A DNA stretch of 64,000 nucleotides, from NCBI GenBank assembly GCA_030549335.1, contig CM060190.1, positions 63,812,118-63,876,117 of the forward strand, read 5' to 3'. How positions within the stretch are numbered: position 1 is the stretch's first letter; the number at the start of each line of letters is the position of its first letter. Both the position numbers and the translations under genes were made by a program. The stretch is from Pontederia crassipes. Lineage: Eukaryota; Streptophyta; Magnoliopsida; Commelinales; Pontederiaceae. Positions 1 through 11,539 of this stretch are shown piece by piece. The notes under the pieces were generated by a model. It was not told the origin of the DNA and searched no databases. It saw only the letters and a program-made list of their open reading frames with translations.

Positions 1-1019
1 AAAAACTTGATGCGTTGTATTTGTAACAATAAAATTTGCTAGCAAGTGCACTAGTCGCTCAAGTAATATAGTAAAAAGGAGCAAGAGTGTCGAACCCACG
101 AGGAATATTATTAATTCAATATCTGAATCTTTAAATTAATAAGAGAGGAAAAACATAGATTTTGAAAATGAGGTTTTATGAAATAAAATAAAGAAAATAA
201 GATAATGATAAGATAATGGTGTTGAAGTTAGGCCTTAGGATGAAAATAGATCAGGATAAATATTTGAACCATAAAAGATAAATTTAATCTTCAAAGATGG
301 ATTAGAGTCTCCCTAAAGTAATTTAATATGATTAACTTGTGGTCTCCACGACTGGCATCCCTCAATCTAATCATATAGAACTATCTTAATTAAATAAGAA
401 TTGAAGTCTCCACGACTGGTACCCCCAAAATCATATTAAAATTAAGATGCATTAAATTGAATTCTCTAAACTATTAATCACTCCACAAACTGGTATAGAT
501 TAATAGACCACACAAACTTGATTCTCCACACACTAGTTATCAAATTTATGTCAATTATTAATTCCAAATAAAATCAATTATAATTATAATAATAAATTCT
601 GAAATTAAACACTCCACAAACTGGTATAGCCTAATTCAGAAATTTAATTAACTAACATAAAAGCATTAAGCACAATTAATAATTGATCAGAAAAGATTAA
701 AGCAAATAAAATAGGGTCCAAACATTTCCCTTCAATTAATAATCTCTTAAAATAATAATCCTAAAAACATGGAGTTCATCCTAGAAATTCTGGAGAGATA
801 ATAACAAAATAACAATAATAATCGAAAGAATTACACCCAAAATAGAAGTAGAGCTCTCAAATTGGGCAGACAGCCGGGCAGCCTCTCGGACTTGATCAGG
901 GTCGCGATCAACCTCCAGCCGTCGCACCTCTCTCCTTTTGGTCGTAGCCTGCAGAGCTCACGACTCGCCGTGAAAGAAACCTGAACTTCAGAGCACACTT
1001 TGGAACGACAGATTCTTCA

Positions 1020-1031
1020 CGTATTTATAGG
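1020..1031 (-). promoter_or_regulatory. Candidate LTR promoter TATA box
   Basis: The minus strand reads CTATAAATACG here, a near-consensus plant TATA box. It lies inside the LTR in the orientation expected for the element, with GC-richer sequence just downstream. Transcription would run towards position 1. No start site can be proven from sequence. Confidence 0.4.
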
Positions 1032-1053
1032 GTGCGGACGGCCTTCAATTTGA

Positions 1054-1420
1054 TCTCGGCCGTAACATCGTACGGTTGACTTTAAAATTATAAGATAAAC
1101 TCGGCCAAAGATAAATCCTTTTTATCATTACGCCCAAAGATAAATCAATTTTATCTTTACACCTTCATATATCGGCCAAAACGGATGATTTCAATTGCCA
1201 TTACCCCCTCCAAATCTCGGCCGTAAGAAATTATTTTATCTTTACTCCCAAAGAGATAAAATTCCTTTTACTCCCTCCAAATCTCGGCCGTAAGGAAGGA
1301 ACTTATCTTGTTACCCCCAAAAGATAAAATTAATTAATTGTTACACCCTTCATCTTCATGTCATTACGTCCAAAAGATAAAATTCCTTTTATCTTTACAC
1401 CTTCAAATCTCAGCCGTAAC
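1054..1420. repeat. Degenerate repeats with a TCTCGGCCGTAA motif
   Basis: The 12-mer TCTCGGCCGTAA occurs at about 1054, 1215 and 1282, and as TCTCAGCCGTAAC at about 1408. The copies sit in similar contexts of AAAGATAAA and TTATCTTTAC blocks. They lie in what would be the U3 part of the LTR, upstream of its minus-strand TATA box. They could be promoter repeats or remains of tandem duplication. Confidence 0.6.
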
Positions 1421-1934
1421 AACGAAGATTCTATATTATTACCCCCTAGAAATCTCGCCCACGACGACTTGAGTATAAAGCCAAATCTCGACCATAAGAA
1501 ATAATTTCTTTGAATTTCGGCCGAGATTCGAATTTTCCTGCAAAATAATTATCCAAGTTTAGTTAATTCATCCACAATTAAAATATTTAGATAATTTAAT
1601 AATTAAAATTGATAAATCCGGAATTACGATTAAAAGTGATTAAAAATGATGCATATCATGAATAAATTACAAAAAATTTAATTAACATAATTAACTAAAA
1701 TATGTTGTATTTTGCACGCATAAACTCTGAGGCTTCAACCAGATCAATTTTTCATCAACAAGATGACAAGGCAGAGAATTAAAAGTCACAGAATGGTGAA
1801 ATGAGCATTCAACTTTTTCAAGGTTCAGCAAGCATAAACAAGAAATAAAGGGAGTTATTGCATGTTACAAGCTCACGGTTATTACACATGACAACTTCAA
1901 CTGCTCAACCTAAACCTAAGTTCATAAAGTCAGA

Positions 1935-3892
1935 CTAGACTTCTTCAGCATAGGCAGCTTCGAGGATCTCGGACTCGGCATCCTGAACCTCCTTCTCCGT
2001 CTTCTTGCCCTTCTTCGATTTATAGTATACATTCATAAAGGTGCCGACTGCTCCGTACTTTCCGCGGCAATGTTCGTAGTGTCCTCCATCAAACATCCTC
2101 CAGAAGTTCTTCTCACTCAATTCAGAAACTGCATACTGTGGCTGGAAACTGTTGTTTTGGATCAACCACTCTTCGAGATTGCGAACCGCCTGAGTGCCAT
2201 TAAATTCTTCACCTCTTAAGACAGGACCAGGGGCATAATATACACCAATATCAGTGTACATTTGAGCATAGCTAGTATCTCCCTGCCTGCGGTGGTGCTC
2301 GAAGCCAGGTTCTGGATACACCGCAGTTTTGACAGGAAGCTTAAAGAGGCGATGGGGGCATATCCAGATTGGATACACCTGAAAAGCAACAAAAGAAGAG
2401 TCACACTCTTATCTAGTTCCATAATGCAATAAAGTTGCCTCCAAATTTATCTCACAAAATGCACATTTCATCAACTTTTTTGAAGTCCTATAATCAAGGA
2501 TTAGCAGTTCATACATAAAAAAAGAATAAACTATATGTTTCAGAATCAAACAGTGCAAAGAGGAACAGTTATGATACTAGACCTATTGACCAACACCAAA
2601 AGACTGCTGCAAAATGGAAATGACAAAGAACCAGTAATTTTGTAGTGGCATACCTCCATTTCTTGATGAACATACTCGAGAGCTTCTCCGACTTTGTACA
2701 GAGGAACCAGTAAATCCTGGATTACATGCATGTCATGATAATAATTCCTGATGGCCTCACCTTGTGTGGCCTTGAGCAGAGAAACTTTGGGAGGCATCAA
2801 CCATCCCAAGAGGAATCTGAACCACCACTGATCAGCAAATGGCAGGATCAACTTACCTTCCCAGTACAAGCACCTTGTGTGCCTATGATAATACTGTCTA
2901 GTGGGGATGTACTCCACGAACTCACCCCTTTTAAGTGCTGTCTGAGCATGCTGATAAAACCAAGTCTTGAACCACCATCCTATATTGTTGATAACATTGC
3001 CCTTTCTCTTAGCTTCTTCCTTGGAAGCATACCTCCCAGTCATGTACACAGCCTCAGATGGAGTATAGATCATTCCTTCAACAAAGTCTGGGACCTTGGA
3101 CTGATCCCCATCCCTGGGAGCAAAAGAATCAGCATAAGCCTGGGCAAGTTCCTTCAAAGTCCCTCTGTGTGGAGTGTATGTTAGCCGCATGTACTCTTTA
3201 ATTGGTATAAGTTTTATTTCTGCAGATACCAGAAGTCCGAGAGTTCCTTGAGACCAGGGGATGCCATAGAAAAGATCAGAGTACTCATTGTCTTTTGTAC
3301 ACCTCACCACCCGGCCATCTGCAAGCACAACTTCCATAGCAACAACCGTATCAGAGAAAAGTCCATAGATATGTGAGCTTCCTTCTATTCCATATCCATT
3401 GATTAACCCCCCAACCGTGAGATCGTCAAGCTCTGCAACGACAGCGAGAGAAAGATTCATAGGAACAGTATATCTGGTAATCTGACCCATGTTAACAAGA
3501 GGTTCAACCTTCGCAACCATTCTCTCTTTATCAATTTCAAGAATGTTTCTAAATGCCGAGAGGTCGACCTCAAAGTGCCTGGCACGTTTGTAGTCGCAAT
3601 TACGCATGCCAACTGCTATGTATGGCTTCCTAGCTGTGCACACAAGGCCATCCTTCTTTGGATCTCTTTGCTTGAGGCGATTCACAACTTTCTTTACATT
3701 TTCAACATGTTCCTTTTGCCGACGCTTCTCGGATTTCATAGCAGACATGACATCACCAAGATAGAGGCGAAAGTAGATAAAAAAGGAGACAGGAAGGACA
3801 ACAAAGATGACAACAATCCATCTGAACTTCACCAAATAGTCAACCAAAACTTTCTTCCTTTTGGGCCTCAGAGGTGCTTGTAAATCAGACAT
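1935..3892 (-). CDS. DWF1: Delta(24)-sterol reductase DWARF1/DIMINUTO, complete, two coding exons
   Basis: This enzyme isomerises and reduces the delta-24(28) side-chain bond of 24-methylenecholesterol to campesterol, the sterol feeding brassinosteroid synthesis. It is a membrane-bound FAD-type protein. Exons are 3892-2654 (413 codons, ending at GAG before GTATGCC) and 2378-1935 (147 codons plus TAG, after an acceptor ending TTTTCAG). The intron is 275 bp and phase 0. The 560-residue product matches the family length of about 561. It has one membrane segment at about residues 25-45, then a charged stretch. The FAD-binding domain follows at about 90-235 with the conserved run LTVGGLINGYGIEGSSHIYG, and the C-terminal half contains WFKTWFYQHA and WICPHRLFKLP. 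The start is the first ATG after the 5'UTR intron acceptor. No stops or frameshifts are present. The family function is well established; activity here is inferred. Confidence 0.97.
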
Positions 3893-3907
3893 TGTTGGAA
3901 ATAGAAC

Positions 3908-4897
3908 CTGCAATGGGAGACTGTGTTACCAACAATTTCATTTTCTGCCACATTTCTGAAAACAGAGAAGGAATAAAAGAAACAAGACAACAAAATGAAC
4001 CAAAATATTTAGAGTTGGCCACCCACGAACAGTCAGTCAGGTAATTTTAACTTATATTTTCTAGTTCTCGAACAAAACAACCCCAAAGAAGGATGAGGAA
4101 TCATTTGCTGGGAATAGATGAAGCTGCTAAACATGTAACCAAATCTTTAAATCCCCGTTCCAAAACCAAATATCTTGAGTACGCAGCAGTTTTTGTATTG
4201 ATACAACTGGCATAAAGAATTTACAGTTCTAAAGGTTCATATCAAGCATAAATCTTGAAATAGTAGCCTCTCATACCAGTTTGCTCCACATCTACGAAAC
4301 CGCAGAATGCTTGTCGAAAGAAAAATAATGAAACTAAATGCAACAAATTTAACCATCACAGCAGGATAAAATAATTCAGTTAGGCAGATATCCCAAATCC
4401 ACAACGAAAACCTCCAGAAGGAATCTTTCGAAGGAATAACCAACATTATAGCGTGTCTGCCGATTCAGACAGCAGATCAAACCATGTCATCAGTTGATCC
4501 AAGGACGCAAAGTCTGCTCACGAGAAAGAACGCTATTTTATGTTAAAAAGAACGCGTATTTTTCAATTGCATGTCTATGATATGCCATCTAATTCGCTGA
4601 GTGCATCCTCCAGAAAATATATGATTTTTCCATCACAAAAAAGACCAAAGAATGGAAAACGAACAGCTTCAAGCCCATCAATAGAGACACTCAGCAAGGT
4701 GGTGTTTGTAAGGCCTCCGCTACCAAAAGAGTAAACAAGATCGAACTTTGACAACGGCCACAGGGATGTGCGTATAACAAAACAGTGCAAAATCCATCAT
4801 ACTCCAAAGACAAAAGCCGGAACAAGCAAAAAGAAACACTGAAGCGATATGTATATACAAAGGCAGAGAGATGTTGCGGTGAAGGAGCAGCGCTCAC
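3908..4897 (-). other. DWF1: 5'UTR intron of DWF1
   Basis: A donor GAAG/GTGAGC lies at 4898/4897. An acceptor TTGCAG/GTTC lies at 3908/3907, just 15 bases before the ATG. Together they define a 990 bp intron in the leader, a structure I recall for plant DWF1 genes. The open frames inside it are on both strands, short and unlike any known protein. Confirmation needs a cDNA. Confidence 0.7.
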
Positions 4898-5015
4898 CTT
4901 CACCGGCCTGAGGAGAAGGAACAGGCGGAGTTCTCAAACCCTCTGCCAAAACCTCGGAGACTACCCAGTGGGGAGAGAGAGTGAGCGAGGACAAGGGGCT
5001 TCTATGCCGTGACGG
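4898..5015 (-). other. DWF1: DWF1 5' leader exon (approximate)
   Basis: The minus strand here is a CT-rich, GC-richer segment (CTCTCTCCCCACTGGG, then CCTTCTCCTCAGGCCGG) ending at the splice donor at 4898. It is bounded upstream by an AAT microsatellite. The transcription start is not visible, so the right limit is a guess. Confidence 0.5.
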
Positions 5016-5019
5016 GAGA

Positions 5020-5044
5020 ACGGTGATATAAGTAGTGCGGAAGC

Positions 5045-5079
<35 letters not shown>

Positions 5080-5103
5080 GGTGATATAAATAGTGCGGAA
5101 GCA
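5020..5103. repeat. Duplicated promoter segment split by an (AAT)n microsatellite
   Basis: ACGGTGATATAAGTAGTGCG followed by GAAGCA (about 5020-5044) is repeated as ACGGTGATATAAATAGTGCG followed by GAAGCA (about 5078-5103). About eleven AAT units lie between the two copies (5045-5077). A shorter AAT run follows at about 5113-5125. This is directly upstream of the DWF1 leader. Confidence 0.8.
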
Positions 5104-5129
5104 GCAATAACATAATAATAATAATAACA

Positions 5130-6324
5130 CAATAATAAGAGTACTCATACTAATGAAATTTGTGTATTATGTTTTTAAAATGGGTTTATCTCGAAAAAAA
5201 TGCTCTGGAGTCTAGACCTTCGACATTAGAATATTAAAATTAGTTAATTATTGCTGTAGAAAAAAGCTCGAAAGGGTGCGTTTGATTTTTTTTTTCCCAC
5301 ATAGCAGTATATGCCAGCAAGACACATGACCGGGTGGAATTGGTGCATCAGATGCCAGCTAATCTTACTTCTTCCGACATAAATACTATGAACATATGAT
5401 ACAATTAATCGTATTTCTCATTGTATTCCAATTTATGATGCACATTTATTTGTACAACGCGTTGCATTTTTTTGTCTTCTAGAAAAATCTTTTCGTAACT
5501 GAGATATAATATGTAAAAATTATGATATAGTATCAGTCCTAGTATACAACCTCCATTTATGGGAGTTAAGGTAACGAGCTAACTTTATACATAATTCAAA
5601 TTAAGCGTATTTCCATCCAACACATTTAATTCAGTTTCTTCTCGGTTTGAATAACATTTGATATTAATACGATTTAGGCTTGACAGTAAAAAGATATAGT
5701 ATTTAGCCCCAAGCGTTCTGTTTGAATCAAAATACTAATATAAATATTTTTTTAAAAAAAAAAATATTTAAATGTTTGAACACAAAATATTATAAAGTAT
5801 TTCTATTAACTTATAAAGTATAAAGATAGTGGTTTCATATTATGTTTTTTTAAAAAATAAAAAATTTATTTAATCATTAAACATCATTATTTTATTTTAA
5901 TATATCACATCTTTAATTTTGCTTACAACCCAAATAAATTTTTTATTTTAAAATAATCTATCTTTTTATATTATAATAATATTTTTAAAAATAAAATATT
6001 AAAAATTAATTATTATGAATATTAGGTCTATAAGAATGTTCATAAATTATATCTTATATCTACTTTTAACATTGTATATAATACACTAATTTAACTGTTA
6101 TGTTTATTAAATGGTTTTTATTAAATTTATAAACAAAATATTATTCGCTACTCATTGATAATTAATCACCGAATCATTACTTTTTTATTAAATCGTTATT
6201 CTCTAATAAAATTGTTAACTTTGTCAAACAAAACTTAATTAATTGATTGGTTGCTTGTTGAATATGTAATCACTTGCATCCGATCTATGTAAAAGAACTT
6301 AATGTTACTCTTTATTCAAATATA

Positions 6325-6360
<36 letters not shown>

Positions 6361-6535
6361 TGTATGTGTGTAAAAGTAAACATATGTATTTTATCAAAGC
6401 AAATATAGTACAACAGGAAAAAAACGAAAAAAAAAACATGAAAGTTTAGCCACGAGAAAATATAGTCTAACATGTTGGTTGACAACATTGAGCTAAATAA
6501 CCGGTGTCCTTTAACGATCTTGGAATTTCATTATT
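5130..6535. other. AT-rich intergenic DNA, no gene seen
   Basis: Very AT-rich, without long open frames. It contains a TA dinucleotide run at 6327-6356. The segment next to 5130 presumably includes the distal DWF1 promoter, but no specific site can be supported. Confidence 0.6.
6327..6356. repeat. (TA)n microsatellite
   Basis: An uninterrupted run of about fifteen AT/TA units, followed by a short TGTG stretch. Confidence 0.9.
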
Positions 6536-7346
6536 AGGGTAAATTAAGTCAAATGCCTTTCAAATTATTTTTTCAACATCATTCTCTAACTTCACTTTGT
6601 AACAAGATTATCCCTCATTTTTTAATTCATTTCACGAAATGTAGACGTTTTTTCAATCACTCTATTGACGTGGCGCTACATGATAATTTCTCTCTCCCCC
6701 ACGTAAGTAGATGCACTCAGCACATCGGATGGGATGACCTATTCCCTGTGCAAGCACAAGGAGAAGGCCCCCCCTTCTCCTTGCACTCACGGCGCAGGGA
6801 ATGGGACAACCTCTCCTTATGCTCGACTTCATGGTCGACCTTCCTTGAGCAATCACAACAGTCGGATAGAACGCGCAAAGAAAGGAGCGCTGCGCTTTCC
6901 CCCTTCTCTTCTCCGTCGCCAAATAAAAGAGGGGGAAGGGGCGGTGCCCCCTTGTCTGCGCGCGCGGAGAGGGGGGGCCTATCCCCTTCTCATCTTCGTC
7001 ACCAAAGAGGAGAGAGGGAGGGGGTGGCCGCCCCCTCATCTTCTCCCTCCGGCCGTTGACATTCAAGCGACTCACCCCGATGATCGAAGAGAGGAGGGGT
7101 CACACTCCTCTTTTTTATTTTTTATTTATTTTATTAATAATTTACTGACATTGAGAGTAGTCTATGTGAAATGTCAGACAATCGCCTATGTGTCGGAAAG
7201 AGAACGTCGTCACGTCAGCTAGACAATCAGCGGTGAAAAAGGTATTCCGTGAAATGTATTAAAAGATGGAGAATAATTTTGTTACAAAGTAAAGTTGAAA
7301 GATAACGCTGAAAAATGTTAATGAAGAATATTTGATATAATTTATA
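6536..7346. mobile_element. Foldback element with about 140 bp terminal inverted repeats and a GC-rich core
   Basis: The left arm (6536-6675) contains ACTTTGTAACAAGATTAT and CATTTCACGAAATG. The reverse complement of the right arm (about 7210-7346) contains ACTTTGTAACAAAATTAT and CATTTCACGGAATA in the same order and spacing. The similarity runs from a GGGTAAATTA-like end to GACGTG. Between the arms is a strikingly GC-rich core (about 6690-7110) in otherwise AT-rich DNA. Inside the core is a smaller hairpin at 6739-6802 (AAGGAGAAGG pairing with CCTTCTCCTT). Long arms around a GC-rich insert are typical of Mutator-like foldback or Pack-MULE elements. No 9 bp target duplication is obvious and no captured gene could be recognised. 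Confidence 0.65.
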
Positions 7347-7412
7347 CATGATTGCTAGGATTAATTCTTTCAATAAATAAAAAAACATCCATATATTACA
7401 TCCTGTTTAATG

Positions 7413-7433
7413 TATATATATATATATATATAT
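7413..7433. repeat. (TA)n microsatellite
   Basis: A short uninterrupted TA run downstream of the foldback element. Confidence 0.85.
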
Positions 7434-7559
7434 TGCATAGCACACGTGCATACCCACTGATATCGTAAAAGAGCACCAACCATGTGAGTACAAAAGAAGG
7501 GTCAAAACTGGTTTAGTTGCTGACAGCCTGACACCAATAACGCCCATTTGGCAAGCCGG

Positions 7560-8790
7560 TGTCACAAGGGCCATGGGCAAAGGATTCTTAAGAACTAATG
7601 GATGCCACGTATAAGTTATTAAGAACTAATTGATTAGTTAAAAATAATTTAAGTTTGAATAAATATAATGATAAAAATTTATTAGATAGATAAATATTAA
7701 TGAATGTTTAGATAAAAAGTAAAAATTAAAAAAAAATATTTTTTTATGAAATAGAAATTCATATTTGATTAAAAATATTATAATCGTTTATTATTAAAAA
7801 GTAAGTGTGGCAAATGCATTAATATAATATTTTCTTTTTATATGTAACTAATATTATAATTCACAGGAAAATATTTTTAAAAAATCATAATATAATATAA
7901 ATTAGATTATATATAATTTTTCTAAAAAAACAATAACTTTTAATTAGCAAAATTCTATTGTAATGCAATAACTAAAGTTATTATGCATAAGGTTTACATT
8001 AACAAATTTCATTTAAGTAATTATGGTATTTAGAATTTTAATTAAGCAAAATATAATAAATAATTAATAACATAATTTATTATCACATTAAAATAAATTT
8101 ATAATATGCAATATTTTATTAACAATGTCTTAATACATAATTATATGTATATATAATAATAATAATAATAATATTAAATTATTATTATTATTAAATTATT
8201 TGATAAGTAAGTCTAAGTGACAGTTTGGTTAGGGAATTTTTTTAGAAAGGATAACAAATTTTATTCTAAAAAATTATATCATAATTATATTCTTATTCTA
8301 CTTCTTGTTTGGTTGAAAAGAATAAATTTAATTTTTTTTATAATAAAAATTTTACTATAATAATACAAATTATAATATAATAATATATAGTAAAACAATG
8401 GAAAATAAAAAATATGAAAAAAATGGAAAACAATAATATATAGTAAAAATGAAAAATAAAGATATTCTTTATTTTGTACGAAAATGGACGGTTTCACAAA
8501 ATTCAAGATGGTTTTGTTGAAAATAAAATTTGATGGTATTATTCTTATTTCACATTGTGTTTGGCTGTACTGTTAGGAATATCCAAATATTATCTACGAA
8601 CCAAACGGCGCCTAAAAATATGGTCAGACGTAAACTTAAAAGCAAAGAAAATAAACTGAATTAGCAATTTAAATTCTGACCATGATTTTTTTTCTCAGAG
8701 TCCTTTGGAGACTAAAATCATGATTCTTTGTTTAGATGCTAAAATTATGGTTTCTTCGAGTTTCAAAGGAATAATTGAATTGATAGATAA
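7560..8790. other. AT-rich spacer with degenerate MITE-like pieces
   Basis: No gene is seen. The segment from about 7600 shares phrases with the MITE-like family further right, such as AGAACTAATTGATTAG. A second possible element runs from about 8218 (GACAGTTTGGTTAGG) to 8613 (CGAACCAAACGGCGCC), whose ends are weakly inverted. Boundaries and target duplications are not clear. Confidence 0.35.
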
Positions 8791-8795
8791 GTTCA

Positions 8796-9314
8796 GATGT
8801 ATTTGGATAGAATGAAATTTAATAACGAGGAATGAAGTAATTGATGTGATAAAAAAAATAAATGTGATGAATTAATTTTAGTAAGTGTTTGAATTTAAAA
8901 TATGTATTATAAATATAAAATATAAATTTGTTAAAAAAAATTAAACATATATATTAACATTTCTTATTAAAAATCTGTTTGAAATATATTATTTAAATAT
9001 GAAAAATCTGTTTTTTAAAATTTATATTTGACAAGTATTTAATTTTTAATAAAATAGTAAATAATATATATATTAATTATTCATAATAAATAATTTATAC
9101 TTAATAAATAAATTATTTTATAAAAAAGATGAGAGAGAGAAAATAAAAAAAATAAACGAAATTAAAAAAAAAGTGTCAACTAAAAAAATTTGAAAAAAAA
9201 ATTCCGCTAAAGTAACTTGGTGGTGGAACCAGTTCTCACCTCGGGTTCTTGGTCCAGTTTTGACAAAATATTAGGCGATGATTTTGTTTAATTCCAATTG
9301 TCAAATGCACCCTA
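8796..9314. mobile_element. AT-rich MITE-like element
   Basis: The left end GATGTATTTGGATAGAATG and the reverse complement of the right end (GGTGCATTTGACAATTGG) form imperfect terminal inverted repeats. The interior is very AT-rich and contains TGATGAATTAATTTTAGTAA, a phrase shared with other copies in the window. No coding capacity. Confidence 0.5.
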
Positions 9315-9338
9315 AGTGAATAATTAAATTAATTCGAA

Positions 9339-9868
9339 GTGTGTTTGAATGAAGTGGAACAGAGGAACTAAGGAGTTGATATGGTGGATTGATTTTATTA
9401 GGTGTTTAATTAAAGATAGGTATTGTAAATATAAAATATAATATTATTAATTAATAAAAATAAAAGTATAAATTAAAATTTTTTTTATTTTTTTGTCAAA
9501 AATATAGAAGTTAAATATAATAAGTTGTTTTTACTATATATTTAACAAAATATTATTTTTTAGTAAAATGATAAGTAACAAATAATATTATATTATTCTT
9601 TATTATTAATATTTTTATTTTTAATACATAAATTATTTTATTTAATAAAGATAAAAAAGGAGAAAATGAAAAAGAAAAAAAGAAAAAGAAAAAAGAAACT
9701 ATCAAATAAAAAAAGAACCAGGTTGCATAGGAGTGTTTGGCATAACTAAGTGAAACTAGGTCCTAGTTGCAGCTAATTTCAATTGCTAAACACCTTCTTG
9801 ATGTTTAGGTGAATTGATTGATTTTGAGGTGATTTCTGGTTCACCTAGTTTCACTTGTCAAACACTCT
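9339..9868. mobile_element. AT-rich MITE-like element with an embedded foldback
   Basis: The left end AAGTGTGTTTGAATGAAGTG is echoed by the reverse complement of the right end, AAGAGTGTTTGACAAGTG. The interior (GGTGTTTAATTAAAGATAGG) resembles neighbouring copies. A smaller inverted repeat occupies its right end. Confidence 0.45.
9730..9868. repeat. Short foldback (about 139 bp)
   Basis: GAGTGTTTGGCATAACTAAG followed by TGAAACTAGG at 9731-9760 is matched in reverse complement by AGAGTGTTTGACAAGTGAAA followed by CTAGGTG from 9868 leftwards. The arms are about 30 bp around a loop of about 80 bp. It could be a tiny MITE nested in, or sharing the end of, the larger element. Confidence 0.6.
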
Positions 9869-9889
9869 TTTGGGGTGTGTTTAGAAATG

Positions 9890-10390
9890 GAACAGTTGTT
9901 CTTATCAAGTGAATAGTTTAATTGATAAATCAATTCGGAATATGTTTAGAATGAATGAAACGTAATGATAAGAAATAAAAATTTGATATGATAGAAATAA
10001 GTAAATGTGATGGAGTAATTTTTAGTAGATGTTTGAATTAAAAATAATTATTATATATAAAGTATAAGTATAATTTTTCATAGTCTATCCACTCCCATCA
10101 AGAACCGTGATGCGCGAAGCCGGAACCTCGATGTAGAGAATTGTTTGCCTACAAGAACCGTGAATCCTCAAACAAGACCCTGGTCTGGTAGAACTGTAAC
10201 AATGAAATACAAGGATATGGCAAGGATCGATTAAGGTCCTTAATCTCCTAAATAAAAGGAGTCGTTTACCAAAATTAATATAAATTAGTAAAAGGGTATT
10301 GACGGGTTACTTGGGAACAATTGGGAAGGAAAAGATCAACTTATCCGTTCCCTATTTTTCTCTGATTTCTTCAGTTGCTTTGCTTGGATT
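9890..10390. other. Partial MITE-like copy and unique sequence, no gene
   Basis: From about 9890 to 10080 the phrases ATGAATGAAACGTAATGATA and TTTTTAGTAGATGTTTGAAT resemble the neighbouring AT-rich family, but no right end is visible. 10080-10390 is unique and of mixed composition. It contains the phrase AAGAACCGTGA at two places (about 10099 and 10153). Confidence 0.35.
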
Positions 10391-11461
10391 CTCATGACGA
10401 ATGTACAAAGCCATGTGGCAACCATAGTTGTCTTGTTTCAGGACAGATGGTGTGCAACCCCTCTAATGTTCCGTTGTTTTCGGCTTTTTTTGTTATCTTT
10501 TTTCTCTCATATAGCGGTATGGAGTGATTGTTTTTTTTTTTTTTCTCCCCTAATTGAGAGAGATTCGTATGCCCGGGACAATCAAAATAAACATAGAATA
10601 ACAAATTCCAATAAAAGAAGTCGGAACATCTGGATTTCACAAGTACTATAATATGCATCAACAATGCACCATGACTTGCCTTGACACCCAAAGTAGCAAG
10701 TGTACACAAGGGACAACCAAACGGATGGTAGTCGACGTTTTGGTTGCGCTTTTAAAATCCCTAAACTTTATTCTCATGTCCTCTTTAGACTTTAGTTTCT
10801 ACTTTGGCCTCCTTTGTAATGCAAAAACATCAATTTAATACATACACATATATATAGCATACAAAAGCCAAACAAAACAATGTTGCAGATATTTTCTACA
10901 AAACGGCGAGGGATGAAATAATGAGATAAATTAAGCTCCTGGAAATCATAAAATTGGTTTCTTGTGAGTTGTGAAAGGCTGTCAATGCTATTAAGAGTGA
11001 ACCTCACTTTACAACATATTAACACATCATCTCCCCACACATAATTAACAGCACATCACAAACCACCAATCATAGGTCACATAATGGGGAATTGTGGAAA
11101 TCATATGGTAGTAGAGGAAATTATTAGTAACTACAACTACATGCCTACTATATGCTAAGTCGGAAATTTGTGGGCAAATCTTATGAGGACATGCGGCCGC
11201 ATCAAACATGATGGCTACATTGTGGAATTCGCAGTATATCGCAGTCGCCAATCTCAACCTAAGCATATTAAACATGGCTAGTGAATGGACGGATAGTGGG
11301 AATAAAATTATGCAAACTATTACCTTGTATTGTTGAACCATGAATGTGTACTCCACTTGCAAGATTCTCTTGGATGTTCCAGGACAATGATCACAAAATC
11401 CCAATATGCCAGACTACTTAATTCTTTTGGGAAGCTTCATCAAGTAATAAGGCCATGTTTC

Positions 11462-11482
11462 ATATCCTGGATTCTTTTTTTC

Positions 11483-11517
<35 letters not shown>

Positions 11518-11539
11518 GAGGAGAATATCCTGGATTCTT
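11462..11539 (-). repeat. Poly(T)/(TTTTC)n tract bounded by a 14 bp direct repeat
   Basis: ATATCCTGGATTCT occurs at 11462-11475 and again at 11525-11538. Between the copies lie only a T-rich tract with four or five TTTTC units and the bases GAGGAGA. A target-site-like duplication around a homopolymer is what an extremely 5'-truncated LINE-mediated insertion leaves: poly(A) on the minus strand plus a few body bases. Confidence 0.6.

Larger units (their letters stand above)
1..1716 (-). mobile_element. Partial LTR of a Ty3/gypsy retrotransposon, element on minus strand
   Basis: The left edge (AAAAACTTGATGCG) resembles the PBS spacer and LTR end of the Athila element at 37047-37060. It is followed by the motif GCAAGTGCACTAGTCG and CGAACCCACGAGGAA, typical of plant Ty3/gypsy LTRs. 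Read on the minus strand, a TATAAATA box lies at about 1021-1030, correctly placed for an LTR promoter, and the LTR would start with TGCAAAATACAAC at 1716. The PBS and internal region would lie left of the window, so a solo LTR cannot be excluded. No coding potential is visible. The limits and lineage are inferred. Confidence 0.55.

Noticed and set aside
6553-7222. Overlapping frames of 137-168 codons on both strands of the GC-rich core
   Set aside because: Long frames in all directions are expected in low-complexity GC-rich DNA. Residue content (Arg, Pro, Gly, Ser) shows no domain.
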